Source: JACVRX01 sp963831385 (GTDB lineage Bacteria; Actinomycetota; Actinomycetes; Jiangellales; Jiangellaceae). From it: a stretch of 64,000 bases of DNA. The stretch is from NCBI GenBank assembly GCA_963831385.1, contig CAWHPW010000004.1:32168-96167 (forward strand), given 5' to 3'. The notes under the pieces are model-generated. The model saw nothing but the letters and a program-made list of their open reading frames with translations. It was not told where the DNA came from and made no database searches. Numbering within the stretch: position 1 is the first letter of the stretch; each line of letters starts with the position of its first letter. Shown here one piece after another: positions 48,071 to 56,658 of this stretch. Both the position numbers and the translations under genes were made by a program.

Positions 48071-48967
48071 TCAGGCGGCTGCCGGGGTGGCGTGGCTGGT
48101 CGAGCGTGCTCGCCAGATGGCCACGGCTAGTGCGCCGAGACCAACGACCATGGCCGCCCAGCCGACCAAGCCACCCAGGATGGGCACCAACGCGAGAACG
48201 CGCAGGATCGCCCAGCCAGCCAGAAACGCGAGGATCCAGGCCGTCGGCTCACGCACGATCCTCCGGCCGACGATCCAGGCCGCGGCGGCGTACCCGATGG
48301 CATAGATGAGCCCCAACGCGGCAAGAACGCCGAGGCCGAGGGGAATCCCGACGATCGTGACCAAGGCAATGACGCCCAGAATGGGCAGGCCGAAGAACGC
48401 CAACAAGCCCCAGCCGATCGACGGGCCGATCCCGGTCCAGGCGGCCTCCGGGATCCTGGGCGCCCCGCGGCCGAGCAGCCACAGCAGTACCACCCCGACC
48501 ACCAGCGTCGACACCGAGACGGCCAGCCACCACGCCAGCCGGCCGGCCCACCCGAACCCCTCCCAATCGAAGTTCGTCTGGATTCGCCGGGTTTCCCCGC
48601 CGATCGTCGCGCCCTCCTCCACCACCGGGGCGCTTCGGGACACCACATCGCCGGTTACTTCGGCACCCTCGCGTAGTTCAACCCGGCCATTGAAGACAAC
48701 CACGTCCCCATCCACCTGACCCGAGATCGTCACCGGAGCATCGAAGGCCGTCAGCGACCCGTTGACGGTGCCGTCAACGGTCGAGGAGCCGTGGAAGACA
48801 ACCAGGTCACCCACCTGCTCCCCCTCGGGAACATCGGCACGCCCGGACAACACCACGAATTCGTCCCCATCCCGACCGTCCTGATCCTGACCGTCCTGCG
48901 CCCACGCCGGCATCGCAGAACCAAGCATCGCGAGGGTGAGAAAGGTGACCGCGATCGACCTTCGCAT
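48071..48967 (-). CDS. Secreted/membrane protein with a bactofilin-like polymer domain
   Basis: A 298-residue protein. A signal peptide (to AWAQDG) is followed by short repeats of the bactofilin/polymer-forming type (GDLVVFHGSSTVDGTVNGSLTAFDAPVTISGQVDGDVVVFNGRVELREGAEV) and then five or six membrane segments in the C-terminal half. Such proteins probably form an extracytoplasmic beta-helix attached to the membrane. ATG 48967 is chosen because GGAG lies 9 nt upstream. The role in cell shape or envelope is inferred from the domain only. Confidence 0.7.
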   Translation of the reverse strand: MRRSIAVTFLTLAMLGSAMPAWAQDGQDQDGRDGDEFVVLSGRADVPEGEQVGDLVVFHGSSTVDGTVNGSLTAFDAPVTISGQVDGDVVVFNGRVELREGAEVTGDVVSRSAPVVEEGATIGGETRRIQTNFDWEGFGWAGRLAWWLAVSVSTLVVGVVLLWLLGRGAPRIPEAAWTGIGPSIGWGLLAFFGLPILGVIALVTIVGIPLGLGVLAALGLIYAIGYAAAAWIVGRRIVREPTAWILAFLAGWAILRVLALVPILGGLVGWAAMVVGLGALAVAIWRARSTSHATPAAA

Positions 48968-49203
48968 TCCCATCATCTCCAACCGTCGACTTCAACCTCT
49001 ACCTGGAGTCAACTCGATCCAAGATCGCTGCACAAGGCTCACGAGTCAAGGATGACTCCCACTGCGGACGGCACCAGATACCAGGCGGGCCTGCCTCCAG
49101 ACGTCGGTTGCTGGTGTTTGCGGCGTTGCTGGCACGCCCTCCTCGGGTGGCCTACCTTGCGAGTGAACGGGATGACCGTGCCTGGGCCGGGAGACGGAGG
49201 AGA

Positions 49204-49857
49204 ATGTTGGGCAGCGTGCTGTGGCGAAGGTTGGTCCTGCTTGGGACGCCGCTGGCTCTTGCTGTGCTGGAGGTCTTCCATCCGCAGCCGGACAGTGTCT
49301 CCGAGGGCGTCGAGCAGGGCGGGTGGTTCCTGTGGTTCCACATGATCCAGCTCCTCCTCACCGGGCTCATCGCCTTGGCCGTCTACTTGCTGACTGATGG
49401 GCTGGCGGGGCGGGCGGTGAGCGTGAGCCGCTGGGCGATCGGGGTGTTTGCCGTCTTCTTCAGCGCCTACGACGCGGCAGCCGGCATCGCTACCGGGTTC
49501 ATGTTGAGCGGCGCACAGGGCCTCCCGGTCGACGAGCAGACCGCTATCTACGAGACCGCGATCGACATGCCCGGGTTGAGTCTGATCTTCGTCCTCTCCA
49601 TTGTTGGGACCGGTGCCTGGGTGGTGGCGGTTATCGCGGCCGCGATGGCACTAAGGCGCGCCGGTGCGGCACGTGGCCCGTTCGTCCTGCTGATCCTGGC
49701 CGGAGTGTTTCTGCTGGGCGGGCATCCCTTCCCGTGGGGCACACTCGCGTTTGGGTGCTTTTTCCTTGCGGCCGCGTGGCTCGAACTTGCCTCAGGAACG
49801 ACACCTACATCCGCCACGCCAGGACCGGCTCAGCCCACGGTCAATACCCCGGGCTAG
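49204..49857 (+). CDS. Multi-pass membrane protein of unknown function
   Basis: A 217-residue protein with about six membrane segments (RLVLLGTPLALAVLEVFHP, FHMIQLLLTGLIALAVYLL, SLIFVLSIVGTGAWVVAVIAAAMAL and others) and a Pro/Thr-rich tail. ATG 49204 has GGAGGAGA 3 nt upstream. The stop overlaps the stop of the CPBP remnant on the other strand. No known family is identified with confidence. Confidence 0.6.
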   Translation: MLGSVLWRRLVLLGTPLALAVLEVFHPQPDSVSEGVEQGGWFLWFHMIQLLLTGLIALAVYLLTDGLAGRAVSVSRWAIGVFAVFFSAYDAAAGIATGFMLSGAQGLPVDEQTAIYETAIDMPGLSLIFVLSIVGTGAWVVAVIAAAMALRRAGAARGPFVLLILAGVFLLGGHPFPWGTLAFGCFFLAAAWLELASGTTPTSATPGPAQPTVNTPG

Positions 49858-50126
49858 GGCGTGATGACCTGTTTCGCGTGTGTGCGGGAGAGATTCGCCG
49901 GTCCGGTTGTGGCCACCACGACTGCAGCCGCAAGGATCAGCAGCCCAACATTGATCCAGAAGGGCTGAAGTACCTGGCCCTGGAGGGGCTCAAGGAGAAC
50001 CGTCAGAGGCAAGTTGGATGCCGCGTGAAACAGAACCACGATCAATAGACTTCCTCGGGTGCCGTTGTACATCCACGTGTAAAAGACCGACGAGACGACG
50101 ACCGCGAGGGCGAACGGGGCGAACAG
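49854..50126 (-). pseudogene. C-terminal remnant of a CPBP-family intramembrane protease
   Basis: About 91 codons give the last helices of a CPBP/Abi protein: FAPFALAVVVSSVFYTWMYN, GTRGSLLIVVLFHAASNLP (the second motif histidine), and a final hydrophobic helix. The front part with the catalytic EExxxR motif is missing and the frame is stopped at 50160. The gene was cut at about 50130, before the nitroreductase-like gene. Confidence 0.6.
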
Positions 50127-50175
50127 GCAACCGCATCGCGTGGCGCTCGGCGCCGGAAATCAGGAGGGAGCCATC

Positions 50176-50649
50176 GTGTCGGAGGGCCATAAGCAAGCCC
50201 CACGCCTGCCGCCTCGCTGGTTCGTCCGCCTCGCCTGGTCGGCGCACCGCACGGTATATCGGATGAGCGGTGGCCGGGTAGGGCTGTGGCGTCCGAAGCC
50301 CGGCCGATGGGGCACTGCGCGTCTGACGACAACCGGGCGCCGCACCGGCCAGCCGCGCAGCGTGATCGTCGGCTACTTCGAGGACGGGCCAAATCTGGTC
50401 ACCCTGGCCATGAACGGCTGGGCCGATGGGGAGCCAGCCTGGTGGCTCAACCTGCAGGCGCATCCCTCCGCGACGGTCGATCTGGTCAAGGGATCCCGAC
50501 CAGTGAAGGCGCGCGCTGCCGAGGGAGCGGAACGATCGCGCCTGTGGGCCAAGTGGCGCGACATTGACAAGCAGCTAGACGCCTTTGCGGCACTGCGATC
50601 ATCCGAGACTGCGGTCGTGATCCTGGAGCCGCGATCTGGGCCTTCCTGA
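50176..50649 (+). CDS. Ddn-like F420-dependent nitroreductase family protein
   Basis: A 157-residue protein of the deazaflavin-dependent nitroreductase (DUF385) family: RMSGGRVGLWRPKPGRWGTARLTTTGRRTGQPRSVIVGYFEDGPNLVTLAMNGWADGEPAWWLNLQAHP is the family core. The GTG has AGGAGGG 8-14 nt upstream. It is cytoplasmic, with F420H2 as the likely cofactor. It stands alone. Confidence 0.88.
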   Translation: MSEGHKQAPRLPPRWFVRLAWSAHRTVYRMSGGRVGLWRPKPGRWGTARLTTTGRRTGQPRSVIVGYFEDGPNLVTLAMNGWADGEPAWWLNLQAHPSATVDLVKGSRPVKARAAEGAERSRLWAKWRDIDKQLDAFAALRSSETAVVILEPRSGPS

Positions 50650-50889
50650 CGGATGGCCGATCAGGCGATGCCTCGAGTTCGCAACCGCGGGGAGTGACAC
50701 GCGACCCGGCGATCAGAGAGAGCGACTCAGTTGAAGTTGGTGACGGCGGGCGGTGCGATCATGGTGCGAGTGGCACACACCGTCGCGCGGCTAATGGCGC
50801 GGGCGCCCGTCGGCGGTCCGGCGACCTCGTTCGGGCAGGGTCGACGAGACGTGCTGCACCTCTACATATTGCCGAACAGGCTTTAGGCG

Positions 50890-51348
50890 ATGACCCAGCA
50901 TGTGCCGGAAGGCGACCCGTGGGCGATGACCTGTGCACGGCGAGCTGTGTGCGCCAGGTTGCACGTGGATGGTGCGCTCGACGAGCTGCCGTGCCCGGCC
51001 TGCGGGTATCCGACCCTGACCGAGCGGGTCGGCCACCACATCTGCGTGGTCTGTCACTGGAAGGACGACGACTCGACACGCGACCAGCCCGACAGTCCGA
51101 GCGCAGCAAACCACGGTCTTACACTGCGGCAGGCAGCCGCTAATATCCTCGAGACCGGAGTCTTCGCCTCGCCGGGCTGGGTATGGACCGCACCTGAGTA
51201 CTTCACTCCCGAGGTCCGGGCGGCTCGCGCCGAGCTCGTACAGGCGTACGAGCGGCTAATGATGCGCCCCCGAGACGCCTTGGCTCGCAAGGACGTGCGC
51301 GACGGGCGCTCCAACCTGATGTACGCCATTGTGAACGCGAGGAGATGA
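50890..51348 (+). CDS. CPCC-family cysteine-rich protein
   Basis: A 152-residue protein with the CPCC domain: ELPCPACGYPTLTERVGHHICVVCHWKDDDSTRDQPDSPSAANHGLTLRQAAANILETG. Cys pairs suggest zinc binding, with a long C-terminal helical part (ARAELVQAYERLMMRPRD). ATG 50890 has no strong ribosome site; an in-frame ATG at 50926 is an alternative. The role is unknown. A 240-bp region before it shows no gene. Confidence 0.8.
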   Translation: MTQHVPEGDPWAMTCARRAVCARLHVDGALDELPCPACGYPTLTERVGHHICVVCHWKDDDSTRDQPDSPSAANHGLTLRQAAANILETGVFASPGWVWTAPEYFTPEVRAARAELVQAYERLMMRPRDALARKDVRDGRSNLMYAIVNARR

Positions 51349-51539
51349 CAGAGGTGAAACACGCTTCCGGTTGAGCCGCTGGCGTATCAGCCGGCTCGTG
51401 GGGCGAACGTGTCCAGGGCCGTCGGTGCGGGGTACCGCCTGTGCCGAAACTTCACCCAGTGTGAGTGAGGCACCGGCCTCACCAGGCAGGCAATGTGTAT
51501 CGCGACCCGAGGTGCGGGTCGACACAATGGGGAGGATCC

Positions 51540-51950
51540 ATGAGTACGCCAGAACAAACCAGGGTCACCGGATGGGTCGGCTGGATCTGGTTCGCCGGGC
51601 TTATGCTGATCATGCTCGGCGCGTTCAACGCCATCCAGGGATTCGCCGCAATCTTCACCGACGACGTCATCGTTCCGACCGCGGGTGGCGCACTCATCCT
51701 CGACGTCACCGGGTGGGGCTGGGTACACCTGATCGTCGGCCTGCTGGCGCTGCTCGCCGGATTCGGCCTGTTCTCCGGTGCCACCTGGGCCCGGGTCTTC
51801 GCCGTGATCGTGGTCATGATCAACGCAATCGCCCAGCTCGCGTCGCTGAACTTCCACCCGGTGTGGAGCATCATCGTGATCACGCTGGACGTGCTGGTCA
51901 TCTGGGCGCTGATCGTCCACGGCGGGGAGACCCGCGAGACCGAGTACTGA
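51540..51950 (+). CDS. DUF7144-like four-helix membrane protein
   Basis: A 136-residue protein with four membrane segments: VTGWVGWIWFAGLMLIMLGAFNAIQGF, WGWVHLIVGLLALLAGFGLFSG, WARVFAVIVVMINAIAQLASL and SIIVITLDVLVIWALIVHG. It matches the DUF7144 family of small actinobacterial membrane proteins. ATG 51540 has a GGAGG site 4-8 nt upstream. No operon partner. Confidence 0.75.
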   Translation: MSTPEQTRVTGWVGWIWFAGLMLIMLGAFNAIQGFAAIFTDDVIVPTAGGALILDVTGWGWVHLIVGLLALLAGFGLFSGATWARVFAVIVVMINAIAQLASLNFHPVWSIIVITLDVLVIWALIVHGGETRETEY

Positions 51951-52129
51951 TCGAGTAGAGACAGTCCTGGTTGCCGTCGCGACGATCGTGGCAGCAGCAA
52001 GCGTCTCGCCATCGAGTTCGGCGAGTTCGGCGACGGGCGGTGGCGTGAAGCCGACGAGTAATTCGCCGCACGGAGCGTGAGACCGCCGGCTGACACGACC
52101 GAGTCGCTTCCACCGAGGAAGGAGCAATC

Positions 52130-52909
52130 ATGGCCACCGCAAGAAAGGCTCGGATGCTTTCCGAGCAGGAGCTGGCCGAGCTGATTTCGTTGGCCAAGGG
52201 CGCGGACAGCGTCGAGTTGAAGTTGACCGTGCCGGTGTCAGACCGCAGCCGCGGGGCGGCGGCGCTGGGGGTGGATCCCCTCGACGCCCAGATCCGGCAG
52301 GTGTACTTCTTCGACACCCCGGAGCTGACGCTGAACAAGGCGGGGGTCGTCGTTCGCGCTCGCCGGGTCCAGCAGAAGGGCGACGACACGGTTGTCAAGC
52401 TGCGCCCGGTGGTCCCGGACCAGCTCCCCGAAGAGTTGCGCCGGTCGCCCAACTTCGGCGTGGAGGTCGATGCGATGCCAGGCGGGTTCGTCTGCTCCGG
52501 ATCGATGAAACGGGCGCTGAAGACCCCCGACGTTCGGGATGCGGTGTTCGGGAACCGCCCGATCCGCAAGCTCTACTCCAAGGAGCAGCGGGCGTTGTAC
52601 ACCGCGCACGCACCCGACGGGCTCGCACTGAACGACCTGTCGATCCTGGGCCCGATCACCGTGCTCAAGCTGAAGTTCGCCCCCGAGGGATACGCCCGCA
52701 AACTGGTCGCGGAGCTGTGGTTCTACCCGGACAACTCCATGATCCTCGAGCTGTCCACCAAATGCGCGCCGTCGGAAGCGTTCCAGGTCGCGGCCGAAAC
52801 GAGAGCTTTCCTCACCCAGCGCGGTGTCGACCTCACCGGCGAGCAGGAAACCAAGACTAAGAAGGCACTCACCTACTTCTCGAAACAGCTGCGGGCAGAC
52901 ATTGGCTGA
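52130..52909 (+). CDS. CYTH-like triphosphate-tunnel domain protein
   Basis: A 259-residue protein. VELKLTVPVSDRS is a degenerate ExExK-like CYTH opening, followed by alternating basic and acidic strands (VRARRVQQKGDDTVVKLRPV, VLKLKFAPEGYARKLVAELWFYPDNSMILELSTKC) typical of CYTH beta-barrels. The domain binds triphosphates; adenylate cyclase, thiamine triphosphatase and polyphosphatase members exist. ATG 52130 has a GAAGGAGC site 6-12 nt upstream. The substrate is not assigned. Confidence 0.65.
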   Translation: MATARKARMLSEQELAELISLAKGADSVELKLTVPVSDRSRGAAALGVDPLDAQIRQVYFFDTPELTLNKAGVVVRARRVQQKGDDTVVKLRPVVPDQLPEELRRSPNFGVEVDAMPGGFVCSGSMKRALKTPDVRDAVFGNRPIRKLYSKEQRALYTAHAPDGLALNDLSILGPITVLKLKFAPEGYARKLVAELWFYPDNSMILELSTKCAPSEAFQVAAETRAFLTQRGVDLTGEQETKTKKALTYFSKQLRADIG

Positions 52910-53076
52910 GCCGCCCGAGTCTTCGTCCGGCGCTGCTGTTCCTCGTGCCGGTCTGTCGCTGCGGAGGGGGCGAGAACGATCTCGCCGAAACCCCGGACTC
53001 CGCTTCCAAAGACGCCTTAGTGGTCCCTCTGCGATCCGGCGACCAGCTCGTCGCCTCGCATACCGGTCGTTCGCGC

Positions 53077-53093
53077 GCTCGGCTTCGCCGAGC
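53077..53093. terminator. Short hairpin between convergent genes
   Basis: GCTCGGC (53077-53083) and GCCGAGC (53087-53093) pair around TTC, between the CYTH-like gene and the convergent membrane protein gene. It may serve as a bidirectional terminator. The rest of the 269-bp gap shows no gene. Confidence 0.4.
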
Positions 53094-53178
53094 TAGCGGC
53101 CGAGCAGCAGCTCGCAGAAGACGTGTAGATCCCCGCTTCCGCTCGGAGCAGCAACCGATTGATCGACCGGTGGGGCGG

Positions 53179-53874
53179 TCACGACTTCGCCGTGGCTTGC
53201 TGGTCGAAAATTGCCGATGGGGCGAGCACCCACAAGAGGACTCGGCCGGTTAATGGGGTCGTTGCGACGAGCATGAGGTAGAGCTGCGCGATCGAGTCGT
53301 TACCGTGGCTGAAATCGAACGGATTGAAGCGCTGCACAAGGGCGACCAGGAGATCGACGATCAGCCACGACGCGAGGTTAGCGCCGATCCACCAAGCCCA
53401 CCGCCGGGTGTACTTGCGCAGCACGAGCGCTTGCGACAGGCCCAGCAGTGGACCGAGCGCCAGTGTCTGACTGACGGCGAGCATGTACGCCAATCCCACG
53501 TCCGCGTCCGTGTTCTGCGCCTGGATCACCGCAGGCATGATCACCAGCAGCCAGCCCACCAGCGCTGGTCCGACGTTGGCCACGATCCATTGCCGTCTCG
53601 GAATTTGCAGCCGCTCGCGGACCACCAGCCATTGCAGCGACCCGAGCACTGTGCCGAACAACAGGGCGCCCAAGGTCGCTACCAGCAGCGCACTGATCAT
53701 GCTCCGGTTCGCTACGGCCAGGTCGAGTACGTCCACAGCGAGCCACGCCATCACCGCCACCGCGGTCAGCAGGGCTATGAAGGCGAGAGAGTTGTACAAG
53801 ATCCAACGCCAGTACAGGCGCGTATCCCACCCGCTCGTTGACACAGCCCCTCGGTCCTCACCAGAAACTGCCAT
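53179..53874 (-). CDS. Multi-pass membrane protein of unknown function
   Basis: A 231-residue protein with about five or six membrane segments (RWILYNSLAFIALLTAVAVMAWLAV, ALLVATLGALLFGTVLGSLQWLVV, GLAYMLAVSQTLALGPLLGLSQALVLRK). The GSLQW and GLSQALVL blocks resemble each other, as in the membrane protein at 40929. ATG 53874 has GGGAGG 10 nt upstream; the open frame goes to 53940. The role is unknown. Confidence 0.65.
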   Translation of the reverse strand: MAVSGEDRGAVSTSGWDTRLYWRWILYNSLAFIALLTAVAVMAWLAVDVLDLAVANRSMISALLVATLGALLFGTVLGSLQWLVVRERLQIPRRQWIVANVGPALVGWLLVIMPAVIQAQNTDADVGLAYMLAVSQTLALGPLLGLSQALVLRKYTRRWAWWIGANLASWLIVDLLVALVQRFNPFDFSHGNDSIAQLYLMLVATTPLTGRVLLWVLAPSAIFDQQATAKS

Positions 53875-53924
53875 GGTGCCGGGCCCTCCCATCACCGTCG
53901 AGGGCGATCGTCGTGAGCCCAGGC

Positions 53925-54473
53925 TCACGACCCGGTGCAATTGACCTCAGTTGAGAGTTCGTCGACCTTGGCGGCAGCGTCGGCGGCGCCTGCGCGAGCA
54001 TCCTCACCTGCACCAGTCGTGAGTGCTTCGACATCCGAGGCCAGTGAACTCGCCTTCGCAGCTGCATCGTTCGCATTCACGGCCTCGAGCCCGGTGGCCG
54101 CCGTTTCGAGTGCCGTCGTGAACGAGCTGAGGTCGGAAACGATCTCGTCGCCTTGAGCCACGCCCTGCTCCGAGACCGTCTCCAGGGAGCCTTTGAGGTC
54201 GTCGAGCGTGGCGCAGAGGGTGGCGATCGCCTGATCGACGGAGGCGCTTGCCTGCCCGGGGGAGCGCGTCGTGGAATCCGGGGCCGTGTCGGACGAGTCG
54301 TCTGAGCTGGACGAGCATCCCGCCAGGACACCGACTGCGAGCAGGATCACGAAACCGTGCCGGCGGCTCGATCGGGGCGAACGACGTATCCGGATCCTGG
54401 TGTCATTGGTCACGAGCTTGGCGTACACACGGTCCGGGATCGGCAACACGGACCGAAGGGAGTCGAGGGTCAT
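53925..54473 (-). CDS. Membrane-anchored lipoprotein with acidic, coiled-coil-like outer part
   Basis: A 182-residue protein: 36 residues rich in basic amino acids, a hydrophobic segment FVILLAVGVLAGC that ends in a lipobox (C54), a Ser/Asp-rich linker, then an Ala-rich helical part of about 110 residues ending ELSTEVNCTGS. ATG 54473 has GGAAGG 9-14 nt upstream; a GTG at 54413 would give a more normal signal peptide length. The helical part may form a coiled coil. No family is recognised. Confidence 0.55.
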   Translation of the reverse strand: MTLDSLRSVLPIPDRVYAKLVTNDTRIRIRRSPRSSRRHGFVILLAVGVLAGCSSSSDDSSDTAPDSTTRSPGQASASVDQAIATLCATLDDLKGSLETVSEQGVAQGDEIVSDLSSFTTALETAATGLEAVNANDAAAKASSLASDVEALTTGAGEDARAGAADAAAKVDELSTEVNCTGS

Positions 54474-54763
54474 CGTGGTCTACCTTCCGCATCAGGCGCG
54501 AGGCGAGTTGAGGCGTGGACTTCACACCGCGCGCACGGTAATGATCCGACGCGGACTCAGCGGCAGTCGTCATTCAGAACGCATGAAATCGCTTCTATGC
54601 GGTCGCGCTGGCTTTGTGCAGACACCGACGCTGCTCATCGCGTTGGGCACTGAGCGCGTTCGTTGCCTTCGTGCAATCTGTGTGATGCCAGCGGCGGCCG
54701 GGTCGCCCACGATGGGAGCGTGCCGTTGTGCAGCGGTGTATGTCGAGCGGAAGGAACACGTTC

Positions 54764-55303
54764 ATGAGCATTGGACCGATTCAGGCGTTCGTGATCGGCT
54801 TTCCAGACAGCGATCTGTTCGAGGGTCGGATCGCCGAAGAGCTGGGACGTTTGAGTGATGTCGGACAGATCAGGGTCATCGACGCGGTGTTCGTGATGCG
54901 CGACGGCGACGATGTCTCGGCGATCAGCGTGTCCGATCTCGATGATGACCAGCGGGCGGAGCTCCGATCCGCGGTCGGCGCGCTGGTCGGGCTGGGCGTC
55001 GCCGGCGCCGAGGGCGCTGAGGCCGGTGCGGCGCTCGGGGGATCCGTCTTTGCGGACACACCCACGGCCGCGGAGGTCGTAGCGGCGGGGCTTGTCGAGG
55101 AACTGCCCGATGGCGCCTCGGCGCTCGTGCTGGCGATCGAGCATCTCTGGGCGGTGCCGCTGCGCGATGCCGTCCGCGACGCCGGAGGCATCGTGATTGG
55201 GCACCGCTCGCTCACTCCGGAGGATCTGATCGCGCTCGGGATGGCTCTCGGCGATGAGGCCGAGCTCGAAGCCGAAGAGGCGGAGGCCGATCGCAAGGCG
55301 TAA
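54764..55303 (+). CDS. DUF6325-family protein
   Basis: A 179-residue protein: MSIGPIQAFVIGFPDSDLFEGRIAEELGRLSDVGQIRVIDAVFVMRDGDDV, then a Gly/Ala-rich membrane-like middle (SAVGALVGLGVAGAEGAEAGAALGG) and a C-terminal VLAIEHLWAVPLRDAVRDAGGIVIGH. This layout is that of DUF6325, which is related to DUF1269. ATG 54764 has a GGAAGGA site 7-13 nt upstream. The DUF1269 gene follows 84 bp later, which fits an operon of two related proteins. Confidence 0.75.
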   Translation: MSIGPIQAFVIGFPDSDLFEGRIAEELGRLSDVGQIRVIDAVFVMRDGDDVSAISVSDLDDDQRAELRSAVGALVGLGVAGAEGAEAGAALGGSVFADTPTAAEVVAAGLVEELPDGASALVLAIEHLWAVPLRDAVRDAGGIVIGHRSLTPEDLIALGMALGDEAELEAEEAEADRKA

Positions 55304-55387
55304 GTCCCGATCCCGTCCAGGTGCTTCGTCAGGGGCATCGCCGAGTTCGGACCGCATTCGATCATCACGACACCGATGGAGAGTGAA

Positions 55388-55918
55388 ATGGCACTAGACA
55401 CGCTGGTGGTCTTCGGGGCTACCTATGACACCGAGGACGACGCGATCGCCGACTACGAGGCCGTCAAGGACTTCTATGTTGAGAACGACCTCATCGACAC
55501 CTACGACGCGGCGGTGATCTCAAGGCATACAGACGGCAAGGTGAAGATCGTCAAGAAGCACGAGCAGCCGACTCGGCAGGGTGCCTGGGGCGGTTTGGGA
55601 ATCGGTCTGGTCGGAGGCGCGTTGGTGGCACTGTTCCCGGCGATTGGCCTTGGCGGCGCTCTACTCGCCGGCGGCGCCGGCGGCAGTGCGTTGGGCGCAC
55701 TCGCTGGACACGTCGCTGGCGGAATGAGTCGAAGCGATTTGAAGGACCTCGGCGAGTTGCTCGACGAAGGGCAAACCGGCCTGCTCGTCATCGCGGCAAC
55801 CGATCTGGAGGCGCACGTCGAGCGTGCGATCACGCGGGCAGCCAAGATCGAGAAGAAGCAGCTCGAGGCCGATCAAGAGGCACTCGAGGCTGAGATCGAC
55901 GAAGCAGCCAGGACCTGA
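55388..55918 (+). CDS. DUF1269-family protein
   Basis: A 176-residue protein with MALDTLVVFGATYDTEDDAIADYEAVKDFYVENDLIDTYDAAVISR, then a long Gly/Ala-rich hydrophobic hairpin (GLGIGLVGGALVALFPAIGLGGALLAGGAGGSALGALAGHVAGG) and RSDLKDLGELLDEGQTGLLVIA. The glycine zipper suggests membrane association. ATG 55388 has GGAGAG 4-9 nt upstream. It is followed by a small gene and the CMD gene, which overlap. Confidence 0.8.
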   Translation: MALDTLVVFGATYDTEDDAIADYEAVKDFYVENDLIDTYDAAVISRHTDGKVKIVKKHEQPTRQGAWGGLGIGLVGGALVALFPAIGLGGALLAGGAGGSALGALAGHVAGGMSRSDLKDLGELLDEGQTGLLVIAATDLEAHVERAITRAAKIEKKQLEADQEALEAEIDEAART

Positions 55919-55931
55919 GGAAGATCGAGCG

Positions 55932-56138
55932 ATGCTGCGTCGAGTAAGCCGTCGCCTCGAATACCAAGCCCTCGATGACTGGGAGCTCGACGCGGTCGAC
56001 GGTTCACATCACCTGCATGATGCGCGCAGCGTCCGCTTTGTCGCTCAATTGGGTTTGAGCATGGTTCCCGGGGCACAAGGCCATCGGACGCTTCGCCTGC
56101 TGGGTCACCTCCCAGGTGAAGGTGTCAGGAACCAGTGA
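55932..56138 (+). CDS. 68-residue hypothetical protein coupled to the CMD gene
   Basis: ATG 55932 starts MLRRVSRRLEYQALDDWELDAVDGSHHLHDARSVRFVAQLG; the TGA at 56136-56138 overlaps the GTG of the next gene (GTGA). It is too short to classify, but the coupling and codon use support it as a real gene. It has a GAAGATCGAGCG upstream, a weak ribosome site. Confidence 0.45.
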   Translation: MLRRVSRRLEYQALDDWELDAVDGSHHLHDARSVRFVAQLGLSMVPGAQGHRTLRLLGHLPGEGVRNQ

Positions 56139-56500
56139 CGGCGGAGGTTAAGTCGGCTATGGACTACACCGAACGGCTTCGTCGTCTTGCCATCAACGAC
56201 GCAGACTTTGCGGAGGACTGCGTAGGCGGAGCCGGAGTCGCGTTGCAAGAGCTGGATCCGAAGACGCTGGCGCTCGTCCGCCTCGCCGCGTTGGTCGCCG
56301 TTGGAGGGGCTGTTGCCTCCTACGGAGCCCAGGCCGATGCCGCCGTCGATGCGGGCGCCACCGCAGCCGAGATCGTCGACGTGTTGGTCGGCGTCATGCC
56401 CGTTGTCGGGCTCCCGCGCGGGGTCGCGGCCGCCCCGAAGCTGGCGATGGCGCTGGGGTATGACACCAACGACGCATTGGAACCCCAGTCCGGCGGATGA
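56135..56500 (+). CDS. Carboxymuconolactone-decarboxylase-like (AhpD fold) protein
   Basis: A 121-residue protein of the CMD/AhpD fold: LDPKTLALVRLAALVAVGGAVASYGAQADAAVDAGATAAEIVDVLVGVMPVVGLPRGV. The CxxC of the AhpD alkylhydroperoxidase is missing, so a decarboxylase-like or other role is expected. The GTG overlaps the preceding stop. No ribosome site is needed with coupling. Confidence 0.8.
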   Translation: MTAEVKSAMDYTERLRRLAINDADFAEDCVGGAGVALQELDPKTLALVRLAALVAVGGAVASYGAQADAAVDAGATAAEIVDVLVGVMPVVGLPRGVAAAPKLAMALGYDTNDALEPQSGG

Positions 56501-56658
56501 TGGCGACTGCCTCAACAGAGTGCGGGTCGATTGCCTCGGTGCCACGAATCGGCAGCGGAATCATGCGATGTATGTGATGAGCCTGGACTCTCCCGGACGT
56601 ACGTTTCCTTGGGTCGTGGAGTCGCTCAGCAAGCGCAAGACACCAACGGAGGAACGTC

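Noticed and set aside
47751..48305. 184-codon plus-strand ORF over the membrane/bactofilin-like genes
   Set aside because: Overlaps two better-supported genes and looks like a shadow frame rich in Arg.
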